This document shows, piece by piece, positions 6,887 through 15,863 of a stretch of DNA of 23,493 bases. A program made the translations under genes and the position numbers. Within the stretch, counting starts at the first letter, position 1, and each line of letters opens with the position of its first letter. The DNA lies in assembly GCA_904502135.1 (NCBI GenBank), contig CAJGDE010000020.1:1-23493 (forward strand), given 5' to 3'. The notes below the pieces were generated by a model. That model saw nothing but the letters and a program-made list of their open reading frames with translations, made no database searches and was not told the DNA's origin. The DNA is from Kiritimatiellia bacterium (lineage in GTDB: Bacteria > Verrucomicrobiota > Kiritimatiellia > RFP12 > UBA1067).

Positions 6887-8014
6887 ATGAAAGACAGATA
6901 TTTATTGACTCATTTGGGAATCGTCTCCGCCCTTGGTATTGGTGTAGAGAAAACCGAAAAATCTTTGTACTGCGGCGATACGTCAGGGATGAAGGATCTT
7001 TATCCTCTTTCTGGCGGTGATAAGACAGTGTTCGGTTTTGCGCCTCTTGACCAATCATGTTTTGAGTCGTCTCCGACGAGAATTGCCGCACTTGTCGATG
7101 AGGCCATGAGCCAACTGCAAGGAACCATAGATGAGATGCGCAGGAGTAATCCATCCGTGCGGATTGGCGCCGTGATCGGTACGAGCAATTCTACGATGGA
7201 AGAATTCACCGATAATCCCGACAAAATCGATATGGCCTATCCGGCGCGGCGTTTGATGGACAAGTATTCTCTCTCTGGACCGGTCTGGGCTGTTTCCACG
7301 GCCTGCTCATCAAGTGCAAAGGTTTTTGAATCGGCTCGCAGGCTTTTGGCCGACGATATTTGCGATGCCGTTGTCGTAGGCGGGGCTGACGCTTACACGC
7401 GCACGGTCGTGGAGGGCTTTCATTCGCTTGAGGCGCTTTCCTCGACATTGTCGCGCCCCCTTGATGCCGATCGTGATGGGATCAATCTTGGTGAAGGCGC
7501 GGCGCTTTTTATTATGAGAAAAGCCGAAGACGGTGAAGAGGGCGTATTTCTTTCAGGAGTAGGCGAAAGTTCTGACGCGCATCATCTTACGGCGCCAGAT
7601 CCTGAAGGTCGCGGCGCAGAGGCGTCGATGCGCCAGGCGATTGCCGATGCTGGACTTGTCCCCGAGGATATAGATTACGTAAATCTTCACGGCACTGGCA
7701 CCACATACAACGATTCTATGGAGTCGCAAGCGGTGTTGAGGGTATTCGGCGAGAAAATCTCATGTTCTTCGACAAAGCCTCTTACTGGTCACTGCTTAGG
7801 GGCCGCCGGTGCGATAGAAGCTGCAATATGCTGGATCGCATTAAAGCGGGCGCACGCGATGCCGCCGCACTGTTCAGGAACGGTGGATATTAACATCGCG
7901 CCTTTTTACATCCCAAAAGTCGGAGATAAAACCCCGCTTAAAAGCGCGCTTTCCAATTCTTTCGCCTTCGGCGGCAGCAACGCTACGCTTGTTCTTACAA
8001 ATAGCGCCCGGTGA
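6887..8014 (+). CDS. Beta-ketoacyl-ACP synthase of the polyene-like operon
   Basis: 375 residues, a thiolase-fold condensing enzyme of the FabF/FabB type. The Cys-His-His triad is intact: Cys140 in VSTACSSSAK, His268 in NLHGTGTTYND and His302 in PLTGHCLGAAGA, with Lys297 and the C-terminal NSFAFGGSNA loop. It is somewhat shorter than typical FabF (about 410). ATG 6887 is chosen, 2 nt after the exporter stop with AGAGG upstream. The enzyme would extend carrier-bound chains by two carbons. It is the only ketosynthase here and has no chain-length-factor partner in the window. Its 3' end overlaps the convergent uvrA by 20 bp. Confidence 0.9.
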   Translation: MKDRYLLTHLGIVSALGIGVEKTEKSLYCGDTSGMKDLYPLSGGDKTVFGFAPLDQSCFESSPTRIAALVDEAMSQLQGTIDEMRRSNPSVRIGAVIGTSNSTMEEFTDNPDKIDMAYPARRLMDKYSLSGPVWAVSTACSSSAKVFESARRLLADDICDAVVVGGADAYTRTVVEGFHSLEALSSTLSRPLDADRDGINLGEGAALFIMRKAEDGEEGVFLSGVGESSDAHHLTAPDPEGRGAEASMRQAIADAGLVPEDIDYVNLHGTGTTYNDSMESQAVLRVFGEKISCSSTKPLTGHCLGAAGAIEAAICWIALKRAHAMPPHCSGTVDINIAPFYIPKVGDKTPLKSALSNSFAFGGSNATLVLTNSAR

Positions 8015-10775
8015 TTGAAGACTTGCATTCCTTTACGGTTTGCGGTGACCCCTGAACGATGAGATTGCCTCCCGACTCGCCGCCTTCAGGCCCGAGATCA
8101 ATTATCCAGTCGGCGGATTTGATGACATCGATGTTGTGCTCTATCACCACGACAGTATTGCCTTGGTCTCTAAGACCGATAAGCAGTTTCATAAGCTTTG
8201 CGATGTCGTCAAAGTGCAAGCCTGTTGTGGGTTCATCAAGAAGGTAAAGCGTTTTTCCCGTGGAGCGTTTGGATAGTTCCGTTGCTAGCTTAATGCGCTG
8301 CGCTTCTCCTCCGGAAAGAGTCGTGGAGCTCTGCCCGATGGTTAAATATCCAAGCCCCACATCTTCAAGCGTTCTGAGCTTGCGCGCAAGCGTCGGCACT
8401 TTTTCAAAGAACGACCCCGCCTCGCTTACGGTCATTTCAAGAACATCGGCGATGGATTTCCCGGCGTAAGTGACTTCAAGCGTTTCAGCGTTGAATCTGC
8501 GGCCGTTGCATTGATCGCATTTGACGTATGCGTCGGGAAGAAAACTCATTTCGAGTTTTTTTACTCCGTCGCCCGCGCAATTTTCGCAGCGTCCTCCCTT
8601 AATGTTGAATGAAAATCTCCCTGGCGTATATCCGCGGGATTTTGCCGCTTCGGTCTTCGAAAAAAGTTCTCTGATTTCAGAGAAAAAGCCGACGTATGTG
8701 GCCGGGTTTGAACGAGGTGTGCGGCCGATTGGGGATTGGTCGATCTCTATGATTTTATCAAAATGCTCAAACCCTGTGATTTTACGGTGTTTTCCGACAG
8801 GGTTTTTTGATCCGTAAAAATGTTTCATCATGGCCGGCTTAAGCGTTTCTTCGACAAGAGTTGATTTGCCGGACCCTGATACGCCGCTTACAACCGTAAA
8901 TGACCCCACGGGGATTTTAACGGTGATGTTTTTCAGATTGTGTTCGCTCGCCCCATGTATCGTCAGGTTATGTTCGAATTTTGTGGAGGGGGAATTTTTA
9001 AACGTTTGAATCGACTTAAGTCCCGTCAGGTAATCTGCCGTAAGTGATTTTGATTTAACAAGACCGTCGAACGGACCTTCATAAACTATTTGACCGCCGT
9101 TGCGCCCGGCGCCAGGACCCAAATCGATTATGTGGTCGGCCGTTCGCATCATCTCCTCGTCGTGTTCTACGACAACGACAGTATTGCCTCGGTCTCTTAG
9201 GCTTTTTAGCGTTCCAATCAGCTTTTCGTTGTCGGAGGGGTGAAGGCCGATGGTCGGCTCGTCCAATACGTAAAGTACGCCTGTAAGGCCGGAGCCGATT
9301 TGCGTAGCTAAACGTATGCGTTGCATTTCGCCGCCTGAAAGCGAGCCGGAGGGTCTATCGAGTGTAAGGTAGCCAAGCCCCACATCCACCAGAAAATCAA
9401 GGCGTCTTACAATTTCCTTCAAAACCTCTTTCATAGGGCCTGTCGTGGTTGACTTTTGGCAGAGATCGCTAAAGAAAGCCGAAGATCTGTTTACGGGCAT
9501 GGACATGACTTCAACGATTGACTTCCCCGCGACTTTTGCGGCACGTGACTCAGGCCTTAGTCTATGACCTTTGCAGTCAGGGCATGTGCGGAAGTTTCTG
9601 TAAGCTTCAAGCTTTGCGCGCGCTTCATCATCGTCGGCTTCTTCAAGACGGCGCTCAAGTGTCGCCAAAACGCCTTCAAAGGGCTTGTCTACGCTGCGCC
9701 ACGGCAAAACAAGGTCGTCTTTAAAGCCGTGCATAAGGCCTTTGCGAAACGCCGAAGGGAGTTTTTCGTAGGGTGTAGAGAGTTTCACCTTGTATTGTTT
9801 GGCGATTTGCTCCAAAAGGGCGTTATAGTACATTATTGCGTTGTGTCCGGCGCGTCTCCAAGGATGGATGCATTCAAACAGAGCCAGCGATTTGTCGGGA
9901 ACGACGAGCTCTTCGTCAAAATAATAAAGCTGTCCAAGTCCCGAGCATGTGGGGCAGGCTCCGAAAGGAGAGTTGAATGAAAATGAGCGCGGCTTCAGTT
10001 CGTCGAATGAAATTCCACATTCGGTGCAGGCGTTTAATTCTGAGTATACGACGCTTAAGCCGTCGATTTCAGCTTCAAGGATTCCGGCGCCAGTCTTCAG
10101 TGCCAGCTCAACGGAGTCGGTAAGGCGCGTGCGTTCGCACGGAATTATTAGCCTGTCGATCACAACATCTATGTTATGGGCTTTTTTCTTGTCTAGTTCA
10201 GGTATCTCGTCGAGGTTGTATATCGTTCCGTCGATTCGCGCTCTTACGAAGCCGTTGCGTCTGAGCGAAGCAAGCGTGTCATCGTGACGACCTTTTTTAC
10301 CTTTGATGACGGGTGCGAAAATGAGGGTTTTGCCTTTGCGGCCATCGCGCATGGAAAGAATTTCGTCGACTATCTGTTCGGCGTTTTGGCGAGTGACCGG
10401 TTTGCCGCATTGGGGACAGTGGGCGGTAGCGGAATTTCCGTATAAAAGCCTGAGGTAATCGTGGATTTCTGTTACTGTGGCGACGATGGAGCGTGGGTTG
10501 CCTGCGGATGTGTGCTGCTCGATGGAGATGGCAGGTGAAAGACCTTCGATTTTGTCGACGGCCGGTTTTTGGAGTCTGTCAAGAAATTGCCGTGCGTAAG
10601 CGCTTAGAGATTCGACATATCGGCGTTGTCCTTCAGCGTAAAGAGTATCGAAAGCGAGAGACGACTTGCCGCTGCCGGAAAGACCTGTAATTACAGTAAG
10701 CGAGTTTCTCGGAATAGAAACGTTTATTCCTTTGAGATTGTGGGTGCGGGCATTTGTTATCTTTATATCGTGCAT
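7995..10775 (-). CDS. uvrA: UvrABC excinuclease subunit A
   Basis: 926 residues, close to the usual 940. A dimeric ATPase that finds bulky DNA lesions and loads UvrB. The N-terminus has Walker A GLSGSGKSS and the universal RRYVESLSAYARQFL region. ABC signature SGGEMQRIRLATQ with Walker B VLDEPTIGLH follows in the middle. The second ATPase half has GVSGSGKST, a zinc-binding C-x2-C pair (CENC ... CDQC) and SGGEAQRIKLATEL with LLDEPTTGLH. Start ATG is at 10775-10773. It is divergent from prfB across a 183-bp spacer that holds palindromes and a direct repeat, and convergent with the ketosynthase gene. No unusual substitution seen. Confidence 0.98.
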   Translation of the reverse strand: MHDIKITNARTHNLKGINVSIPRNSLTVITGLSGSGKSSLAFDTLYAEGQRRYVESLSAYARQFLDRLQKPAVDKIEGLSPAISIEQHTSAGNPRSIVATVTEIHDYLRLLYGNSATAHCPQCGKPVTRQNAEQIVDEILSMRDGRKGKTLIFAPVIKGKKGRHDDTLASLRRNGFVRARIDGTIYNLDEIPELDKKKAHNIDVVIDRLIIPCERTRLTDSVELALKTGAGILEAEIDGLSVVYSELNACTECGISFDELKPRSFSFNSPFGACPTCSGLGQLYYFDEELVVPDKSLALFECIHPWRRAGHNAIMYYNALLEQIAKQYKVKLSTPYEKLPSAFRKGLMHGFKDDLVLPWRSVDKPFEGVLATLERRLEEADDDEARAKLEAYRNFRTCPDCKGHRLRPESRAAKVAGKSIVEVMSMPVNRSSAFFSDLCQKSTTTGPMKEVLKEIVRRLDFLVDVGLGYLTLDRPSGSLSGGEMQRIRLATQIGSGLTGVLYVLDEPTIGLHPSDNEKLIGTLKSLRDRGNTVVVVEHDEEMMRTADHIIDLGPGAGRNGGQIVYEGPFDGLVKSKSLTADYLTGLKSIQTFKNSPSTKFEHNLTIHGASEHNLKNITVKIPVGSFTVVSGVSGSGKSTLVEETLKPAMMKHFYGSKNPVGKHRKITGFEHFDKIIEIDQSPIGRTPRSNPATYVGFFSEIRELFSKTEAAKSRGYTPGRFSFNIKGGRCENCAGDGVKKLEMSFLPDAYVKCDQCNGRRFNAETLEVTYAGKSIADVLEMTVSEAGSFFEKVPTLARKLRTLEDVGLGYLTIGQSSTTLSGGEAQRIKLATELSKRSTGKTLYLLDEPTTGLHFDDIAKLMKLLIGLRDQGNTVVVIEHNIDVIKSADWIIDLGPEGGESGGNLIVQGSPQTVKECKSSITGRYL

Positions 10776-10793
10776 AATTTTCTCTTTGGGAGA

Positions 10794-10870
10794 ACCTTAA
10801 AGGTAATAGCGTTTACTGTTTGTAAATGGCAGAAAAATTTTACTTACACCATGGCAGATAAATTTTTTTG
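10794..10870 (-). promoter_or_regulatory. Candidate uvrA regulatory region with palindromes and a 25-bp-spaced direct repeat
   Basis: Upstream of uvrA lie a palindrome TTTAC-N5-GTAAA (10812-10826), a shorter one ACCTT-A-AAGGT (10794-10804), and a direct repeat ATGGCAGAAAAATTTT / ATGGCAGATAAATTTT (10826-10841 and 10851-10866; 15 of 16 identical). uvrA is often under LexA control, so the first palindrome is a candidate SOS operator, but it does not match a LexA box I can name with certainty. Confidence 0.35.
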
Positions 10871-10941
10871 AAGTATATCATCTTTTTGTTTCACCATCAA
10901 GGGGAGTGCGTGGGGGATTCCAAATTAGCGCCTGTTTTTGG

Positions 10942-10958
10942 TATAATTTACTATCGTT
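10942..10958 (+). promoter_or_regulatory. Promoter -10 box for the prfB operon, near-leaderless
   Basis: TATAAT at 10942-10947 lies 11 nt before the prfB ATG (10959). The predicted transcript start is about 4-6 nt upstream of the ATG, leaving no room for a Shine-Dalgarno sequence. No clear -35 box is seen. Confidence 0.5.
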
Positions 10959-12095
10959 ATGGCAGAAGAAAAAAAAGAATCTTTGATTGAGGTCGAGGAG
11001 GTGCGTCAGCGCATCAATGATCTTGATGAAAAAGCCGGTGAAATGGCTGAATATATACGCATTGACGAAAGGCGCAAGGCGTTGGCTTTGTTGGAGGAAC
11101 AGCAGGCCAGCGGCGATTTTTGGAATGATCAGACCAAGGCGCGTGAGGTGATCGCTGCAACTAACGCCGAGCGCGCCTATGTTCAGCCTTACGATCAGCT
11201 TTTAAAGACTATAGAAGATGCTCGCGTAATGCTTGAGCTTGCGGAACTTGAAGAAGGCTCCAGCCAGCAGGCGGCGCTTGCCGATACGATTTCAGAATGC
11301 GTCAAGGCCGACGATTATTTTGCAAAACTCCGTCTGCAGTCGCTTTTGGGCGGAAAGTTTGACCAATGCAACGTCTTTGTGAAACTCCATGCGGGTCAAG
11401 GCGGCACAGAGGCTTGCGATTGGGTTCAGATGCTTTACCGCATGTATAAGCGCTATGCCGAAGATCAGGGCTGGAAGGTTGAAGAATATGACTGCCAGCC
11501 CGGTGAAGAGGCGGGGCTTAAGGATGTATATTTCAGGGTCGAGGGCAACTACGCTTTTGGAATGCTTAAAGCCGAGCGCGGCATCCACCGTCTTGTGAGA
11601 ATTTCGCCATTTGACGCCAATAAACGCCGTCAGACTTCATTCGCGTCGATGGAAACCGTCGCGGAAATCAATGACGATATCGAAGTTGAAATTAAAGATG
11701 AAGATCTGAGAATCGATACGTATCGAGCGGGTGGCGCCGGCGGCCAGCATGTCAACAAGACCGATTCTGCCGTGCGACTTACGCATTTGCCCACAGGGAT
11801 AGTCGTTGCGTGTCAGAAAGAGCGCTCTCAGCATATGAATAAAGAGAAGGCGATGAATATGCTTCGCGCTCAGCTTTACGAATATTACGAAGACCAGAAG
11901 AAGGCCGAGATGGATCGCTTCTACGGGGCTAAGAGCGAGAATGGCTGGGGCAGTCAGATCCGCTCCTACGTGTTCTGTCCGTACACGATGGTAAAAGATT
12001 TGAGAACTGAATGTGAAACGAGCGATGTAAATGCCGTTATGGATGGGCGCATACAGCCGTTTATCGAGTCGTGGTTGCAAATGAAGGCGAAATAA
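10959..12095 (+). CDS. prfB: Peptide chain release factor 2 (RF2)
   Basis: 378 residues. Recognises UGA/UAA stop codons and triggers peptide release. The stop-codon-reading SPF tripeptide is at 216-218 (RISPFDANKRR) and the catalytic GGQ is at 261-263 (GAGGQHVNKTDSAVR); SPF rather than PxT marks RF2 over RF1. The usual autoregulatory +1 frameshift, with an in-frame UGA near codon 26, is absent: the frame is continuous through the equivalent place (AEYIRIDERRKA), as in a minority of bacteria. It is the first gene of a ten-gene run; proA follows 11 nt downstream. Its ATG is preceded by a near-leaderless promoter. Confidence 0.97.
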   Translation: MAEEKKESLIEVEEVRQRINDLDEKAGEMAEYIRIDERRKALALLEEQQASGDFWNDQTKAREVIAATNAERAYVQPYDQLLKTIEDARVMLELAELEEGSSQQAALADTISECVKADDYFAKLRLQSLLGGKFDQCNVFVKLHAGQGGTEACDWVQMLYRMYKRYAEDQGWKVEEYDCQPGEEAGLKDVYFRVEGNYAFGMLKAERGIHRLVRISPFDANKRRQTSFASMETVAEINDDIEVEIKDEDLRIDTYRAGGAGGQHVNKTDSAVRLTHLPTGIVVACQKERSQHMNKEKAMNMLRAQLYEYYEDQKKAEMDRFYGAKSENGWGSQIRSYVFCPYTMVKDLRTECETSDVNAVMDGRIQPFIESWLQMKAK

Positions 12096-12106
12096 GAGGG
12101 GGTAGG

Positions 12107-13321
12107 ATGGATATTTCTACAATGATTCATGAAATGGCGCTACGCGCTCGTGCAGCGTCTTCTTCCGTCGCGGCGTTGTCGACGGAAAAAAAGGACAAGG
12201 CTCTTCTATCTATTGCAGATAGGCTTGAAAAAGATGCTGATCTCATACGCGAGGCGAACAAGCGAGATGTCGCTTCAGCCAAAGCCGCCGGTCTTCAGCC
12301 GCATTTGGTTGATAGACTTATTCTCAGCGAAGATCGATTCGTTTCGATGGTTGCGGGTGTTAGATTTGTGGCATCGCTCCCCGATCCCGTCGGCGAAACA
12401 ATCTGGACGCGCGAAAGACCAAGCCAGATATCCATAAAAAAGAAGCGCGTGCCGTTCGGTGTTATTGCTGTTGTTTTTGAATCGCGCCCGAATGTTTTTG
12501 TCGATACGGCCTCTCTTTGCCTTAAGACGGGCAATGCCATTATCTTAAGAGGCGGCAAGGAGGCCATAGAATCAAACAAGGCTCTCGCCGCAAGTGTGCG
12601 CGCGGCCTTAGATCAGGTTGGCGTCGCGCTTGACGCGGTTCAGCTTGTCGAAAGTCTTGATCATGCCGCCGTCACCGAGCTGGTGCGCTCGGTAGGCCTT
12701 ATTGACGTTGCCATTCCGCGTGGAGGGGAGCGTCTTATCAAGGCGATGTGCGAAGCGGCGCTTATCCCTGTTTTAAAACATTATAAAGGCGTCTGCCACA
12801 TATACGTTGACGACAAGGCTGATATGGCGATGGCTCTTTCAATTCTCGACAACGCCAAAACCCAGCGCCCGAGCGTATGCAATGCGGCCGAATGTCTGCT
12901 GGTGCAGAAGGATCTAGCTCCCATGTTTTTGCCTATGGTCAGAGCCTGGGCGGCCGATAAAGGCGTTAAACTCCATGAAGAATCCCAGAACTGGGAAGCC
13001 GAGTTTCTTGACCTTGAGCTTAATGTCGGCGTGGTAAACGGCGTTGACGAGGCGATTTCTCATATAAACCTCTACGGCTCGCATCATTCGGACTGCATTA
13101 TCACGAATGACGATGAAAGAGCGTCAAAGTTTTTGCGCGATGTCGATTCGGCGGCGGTATATCACAATGTTTCGACGCGTTTTACGGACGGCGCCGAGTT
13201 TGGTATGGGCGCTGAGATTGGCATTTCTACCGATAAGCTTCACGCCCGCGGCCCCATGGGCTTAGAGGAACTTACCACTTACAAGTACACCATAACCGGT
13301 GACGGCGTTATTCGCGGCTGA
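12107..13321 (+). CDS. proA: Gamma-glutamyl phosphate reductase (proline synthesis)
   Basis: 404 residues. NADPH-dependent conversion of gamma-glutamyl phosphate to glutamate semialdehyde, the second step of proline synthesis. Family features: FGVIAVVFESRPNVFVDTA, KTGNAIILRGGKEA, the catalytic Cys258 in QRPSVCNAAECLLV, and the C-terminal GRGPMGLEELTTYKY-like segment. ATG 12107 is chosen because a G-rich Shine-Dalgarno (AGAGGGGG, 12095-12102) precedes it; the frame opens 36 nt earlier, inside prfB. The partner proB is not in the window. The stop overlaps the tsaD ATG by 1 nt. Confidence 0.96.
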   Translation: MDISTMIHEMALRARAASSSVAALSTEKKDKALLSIADRLEKDADLIREANKRDVASAKAAGLQPHLVDRLILSEDRFVSMVAGVRFVASLPDPVGETIWTRERPSQISIKKKRVPFGVIAVVFESRPNVFVDTASLCLKTGNAIILRGGKEAIESNKALAASVRAALDQVGVALDAVQLVESLDHAAVTELVRSVGLIDVAIPRGGERLIKAMCEAALIPVLKHYKGVCHIYVDDKADMAMALSILDNAKTQRPSVCNAAECLLVQKDLAPMFLPMVRAWAADKGVKLHEESQNWEAEFLDLELNVGVVNGVDEAISHINLYGSHHSDCIITNDDERASKFLRDVDSAAVYHNVSTRFTDGAEFGMGAEIGISTDKLHARGPMGLEELTTYKYTITGDGVIRG

Positions 13322-14376
13322 TGAATATTCTTGGCATAGAGACGAGTTGTGATGAAACGGCCGCAGCATTGGTGCGCGACGGTCATCAGGTTTTATCGAA
13401 TGTGGTGTTTTCGCAGATACCGCTTCATGTTAAGTATGGAGGCGTTGTTCCGGAAATAGCCTCTCGTGCCCATGTTGAAAAAATAGGTGAGGTTATAAAA
13501 GAGGCCATAGTCGACAAGATAGATGCTGTGGCCGTAACCTGGGGGCCGGGTCTTTCACCGGCGCTTATCGTAGGGCTTAATGCCGCCAAGGGGTTGGCGA
13601 AAGCACTTGGCGTAGAACTGATTGCCGTAAATCACATAGAGGCTCATTTGCACACGCCGTTTCTCGATTCGTCTCTTTTGCCCGAAGAAGCCATGCCAGC
13701 GTTGGCTCTGGCTGTCAGCGGAGGGCATACGACATGGATTGACATGCCGAGATACACGCAGTATCATATCATCGGCCAGACTTTGGATGATGCGGCCGGG
13801 GAAGCGTTTGATAAAGCGGCGAAACTTCTCGATCTGGGATATCCCGGCGGGCCTAAAATCGATAAAATCGCAAAGGAATATCTTGCTCGTCCTGATTACA
13901 AACGCTCTGATCTTATTTCTTTCCCTAAAGGGCGCGCACGCGAAGGCGTAAGCTCTTTATCTGGGCTTTCGGCAGATCTCTGTGTATCGTTTTCCGGTCT
14001 TAAGACGGCGCTTTTAAGATATGTCCAGCAATCGGGCGGAGCTAAAAAACTGTCTGACGACGGTGAGATTCCGCGCATTGTAACGAGTTATCAAGAAGCC
14101 ATTATCGAAGCTCTTTGCGATCGGACGGCACGGGCGCTTAAAAAGCGCGATTATCGGTCATTGATAGTGGGAGGCGGTGTTTCGCTCAATTCACGTCTTC
14201 GCGATTCTCTTCAGCGCGTCGCCGATCGCGCCAACGTCAAGCTTCTTACGGCGCTGCCTAAATATTGTGGTGATAATGCGGCGATGATAGCCGCTTTGGC
14301 GTATTACAGGCGAAATCGCAGCGGGCAAGAGGCTATGAGCCTTGACGTTAACCCGTCATTGGAGGCGGGTGAATGA
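13321..14376 (+). CDS. tsaD: tRNA N6-threonylcarbamoyladenosine transferase
   Basis: 351 residues of the Kae1/TsaD ASKHA-fold family, which transfers threonylcarbamoyl to A37 of ANN-decoding tRNAs together with TsaB/TsaE. Signatures: MNILGIETSCDETAAA at the N-terminus, metal-binding HxxxH in NHIEAHLHTPF, ALAVSGGHTTW, and the C-terminal GGGVSLNSRLRD and DNAAMIAALAYY. Full length for the family. It shares 1 nt with proA and overlaps the next gene by ATGA, so it is probably cotranslated. Confidence 0.97.
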   Translation: MNILGIETSCDETAAALVRDGHQVLSNVVFSQIPLHVKYGGVVPEIASRAHVEKIGEVIKEAIVDKIDAVAVTWGPGLSPALIVGLNAAKGLAKALGVELIAVNHIEAHLHTPFLDSSLLPEEAMPALALAVSGGHTTWIDMPRYTQYHIIGQTLDDAAGEAFDKAAKLLDLGYPGGPKIDKIAKEYLARPDYKRSDLISFPKGRAREGVSSLSGLSADLCVSFSGLKTALLRYVQQSGGAKKLSDDGEIPRIVTSYQEAIIEALCDRTARALKKRDYRSLIVGGGVSLNSRLRDSLQRVADRANVKLLTALPKYCGDNAAMIAALAYYRRNRSGQEAMSLDVNPSLEAGE

Positions 14377-15863
14377 AAATGAGGTTCTATGTATTGCTCT
14401 CGATAGCCGCATCCTGCTTTCTTGCGTTATCCAGCGTATGGCTTGGCGCGTTGAATCAGGATGAGGGTTGGTATATTTATGCATCTAGAATGGTCGCCCA
14501 CGGCTTTGTGCCGTACCGGGATTTCGCCTTTACCCAAGGTCCCGTTATGCCCATTGTATATTCGGCATTCGATTGGGTATGGTCGCTATGGGGAGTTGTC
14601 GGAGCGCGTTTCCTTACTCTTGTTTTCGGATTTTGCGGTATTGTTCTTGCCGCGCAGATGGCTTCCAGGCTTGCGCCCAAGAGAATGGCTTCGCTTTCAG
14701 GGGTGATGACGCTTCTTCTATTGGGATGTAATCTCTATCATGTCTATTTTCTGACTATTCCTAAGACGTATGCCCTTACATCTCTTTTTATAATTCTTGG
14801 GTTCTATTTTTTAAGTTTCATTGTTCGTCCTCCTGCGCTTATTTCGAAACTTAAGCCTGAGATGTTCGCGTTTTTTGCGGCAGTCGCTTTTTCTTTGTCG
14901 GCGGGAACCAGAATAAGCACCATCTTGGTCATGGCAGTTGTGTGGCTGTGGTTCCTTTTTGCGCGGGAGTGGCGAAATCTGATTGCGTTTTCCTTGGGCG
15001 GTTTTATCGCGCTCTTTCTCATATACGGGTCTTTTATATTAGATCCTCTTTCTCGTGAGGGCCTTATAGCCGCCCAGCGGTATCACGCTCAGCGCGGCGG
15101 TTTTGACTTGGTTTGGGTGATCGGCTCTGTTTCCCGTCTTGTCAGGTGGTATACGCCTTTGTTCATTGTTCTTGGTCTTGCGTTCGCTTGCGGCGGTTTT
15201 ATTACGAAAGATAGACCTTTCGGAAAAGTGCTTTTTCTCTCGCCGTTGGCCGTTTTTCTCGCTCAGCTCGCGGCTCCTTTTCCATATGAAGATTATCAGG
15301 TGCCGCTTATGGCTCTTTTCGCGATATATGCATCCGTTAAATTCTCGGTTGCGGTAGATCGCGGCGAAATCCGAGAAAAGGTGGCGATCTTGGCTGTTTT
15401 AGGGCTTTCTTTCGCCACATCTTTCGGTTCTCCCCTTATTGAGAAATGGATGACGAACGGTCAGGACAGATTTTGGACGATCAAAAAAGAAAAGCCCGAG
15501 GTTTTGCAGTTAAGAGAAATCTCCAAAGAAATCGAGGCTCTTGATCCTGGCGGAAAGACTCTTCTTACCCAAGATCTTTATATCGCCATAGAAACGGGCC
15601 GGATGGTTCCGAGAGGCCTTGAGATGGGCCCGTTTTCGATTCTTTCCGACGAGCAGTGGAAAAACATCCTTTTATCATCGCAGTGCAATATCGCCGCTTT
15701 AAGCGGTTACACATTTGCCATAGAGCCGCCTGAATGCAAAGAGCGCAGCGTAGAAAAGCAGATGGAGTATTGGGGGTTATTGAAAGAGAATTACAAGCTT
15801 GTTTCTAAAGAGGAAAATTTCGGTCAGAACGCAACAACGCTTTTGATACTGAAAAAGAAATGA
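14373..15863 (+). CDS. GT39-like polytopic glycosyltransferase (GT-C fold)
   Basis: 496 residues with about ten or more hydrophobic segments. The first external loop carries the acidic pair Asp30-Glu31 in NQDEGWYIYASRM, followed by GFVPYRDFAFTQGP, the typical PMT_2/GT39 and ArnT-like first-loop pattern. Such enzymes move a sugar from a polyprenyl-phosphate carrier to protein or lipid on the outer face of the inner membrane. The last roughly 120 residues are soluble and presumably periplasmic. Acceptor and sugar cannot be read from sequence. ATG 14373 overlaps the tsaD stop; ATG 14379 is a possible alternative. Followed by dxs with an ATGA overlap. The neighbour makes isoprenoid precursor, consistent with use of a polyprenyl donor but not proof. 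Confidence 0.8.
   Translation: MKMRFYVLLSIAASCFLALSSVWLGALNQDEGWYIYASRMVAHGFVPYRDFAFTQGPVMPIVYSAFDWVWSLWGVVGARFLTLVFGFCGIVLAAQMASRLAPKRMASLSGVMTLLLLGCNLYHVYFLTIPKTYALTSLFIILGFYFLSFIVRPPALISKLKPEMFAFFAAVAFSLSAGTRISTILVMAVVWLWFLFAREWRNLIAFSLGGFIALFLIYGSFILDPLSREGLIAAQRYHAQRGGFDLVWVIGSVSRLVRWYTPLFIVLGLAFACGGFITKDRPFGKVLFLSPLAVFLAQLAAPFPYEDYQVPLMALFAIYASVKFSVAVDRGEIREKVAILAVLGLSFATSFGSPLIEKWMTNGQDRFWTIKKEKPEVLQLREISKEIEALDPGGKTLLTQDLYIAIETGRMVPRGLEMGPFSILSDEQWKNILLSSQCNIAALSGYTFAIEPPECKERSVEKQMEYWGLLKENYKLVSKEENFGQNATTLLILKKK

Noticed and set aside
9564..9980. 138-codon plus-strand frame inside uvrA
   Set aside because: Antisense shadow of uvrA; composition mirrors the uvrA codons.
10812..10826. 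Calling the TTTAC-N5-GTAAA palindrome a definite LexA box
   Set aside because: It does not match a LexA consensus I can state with certainty, so it is kept only as a candidate operator.
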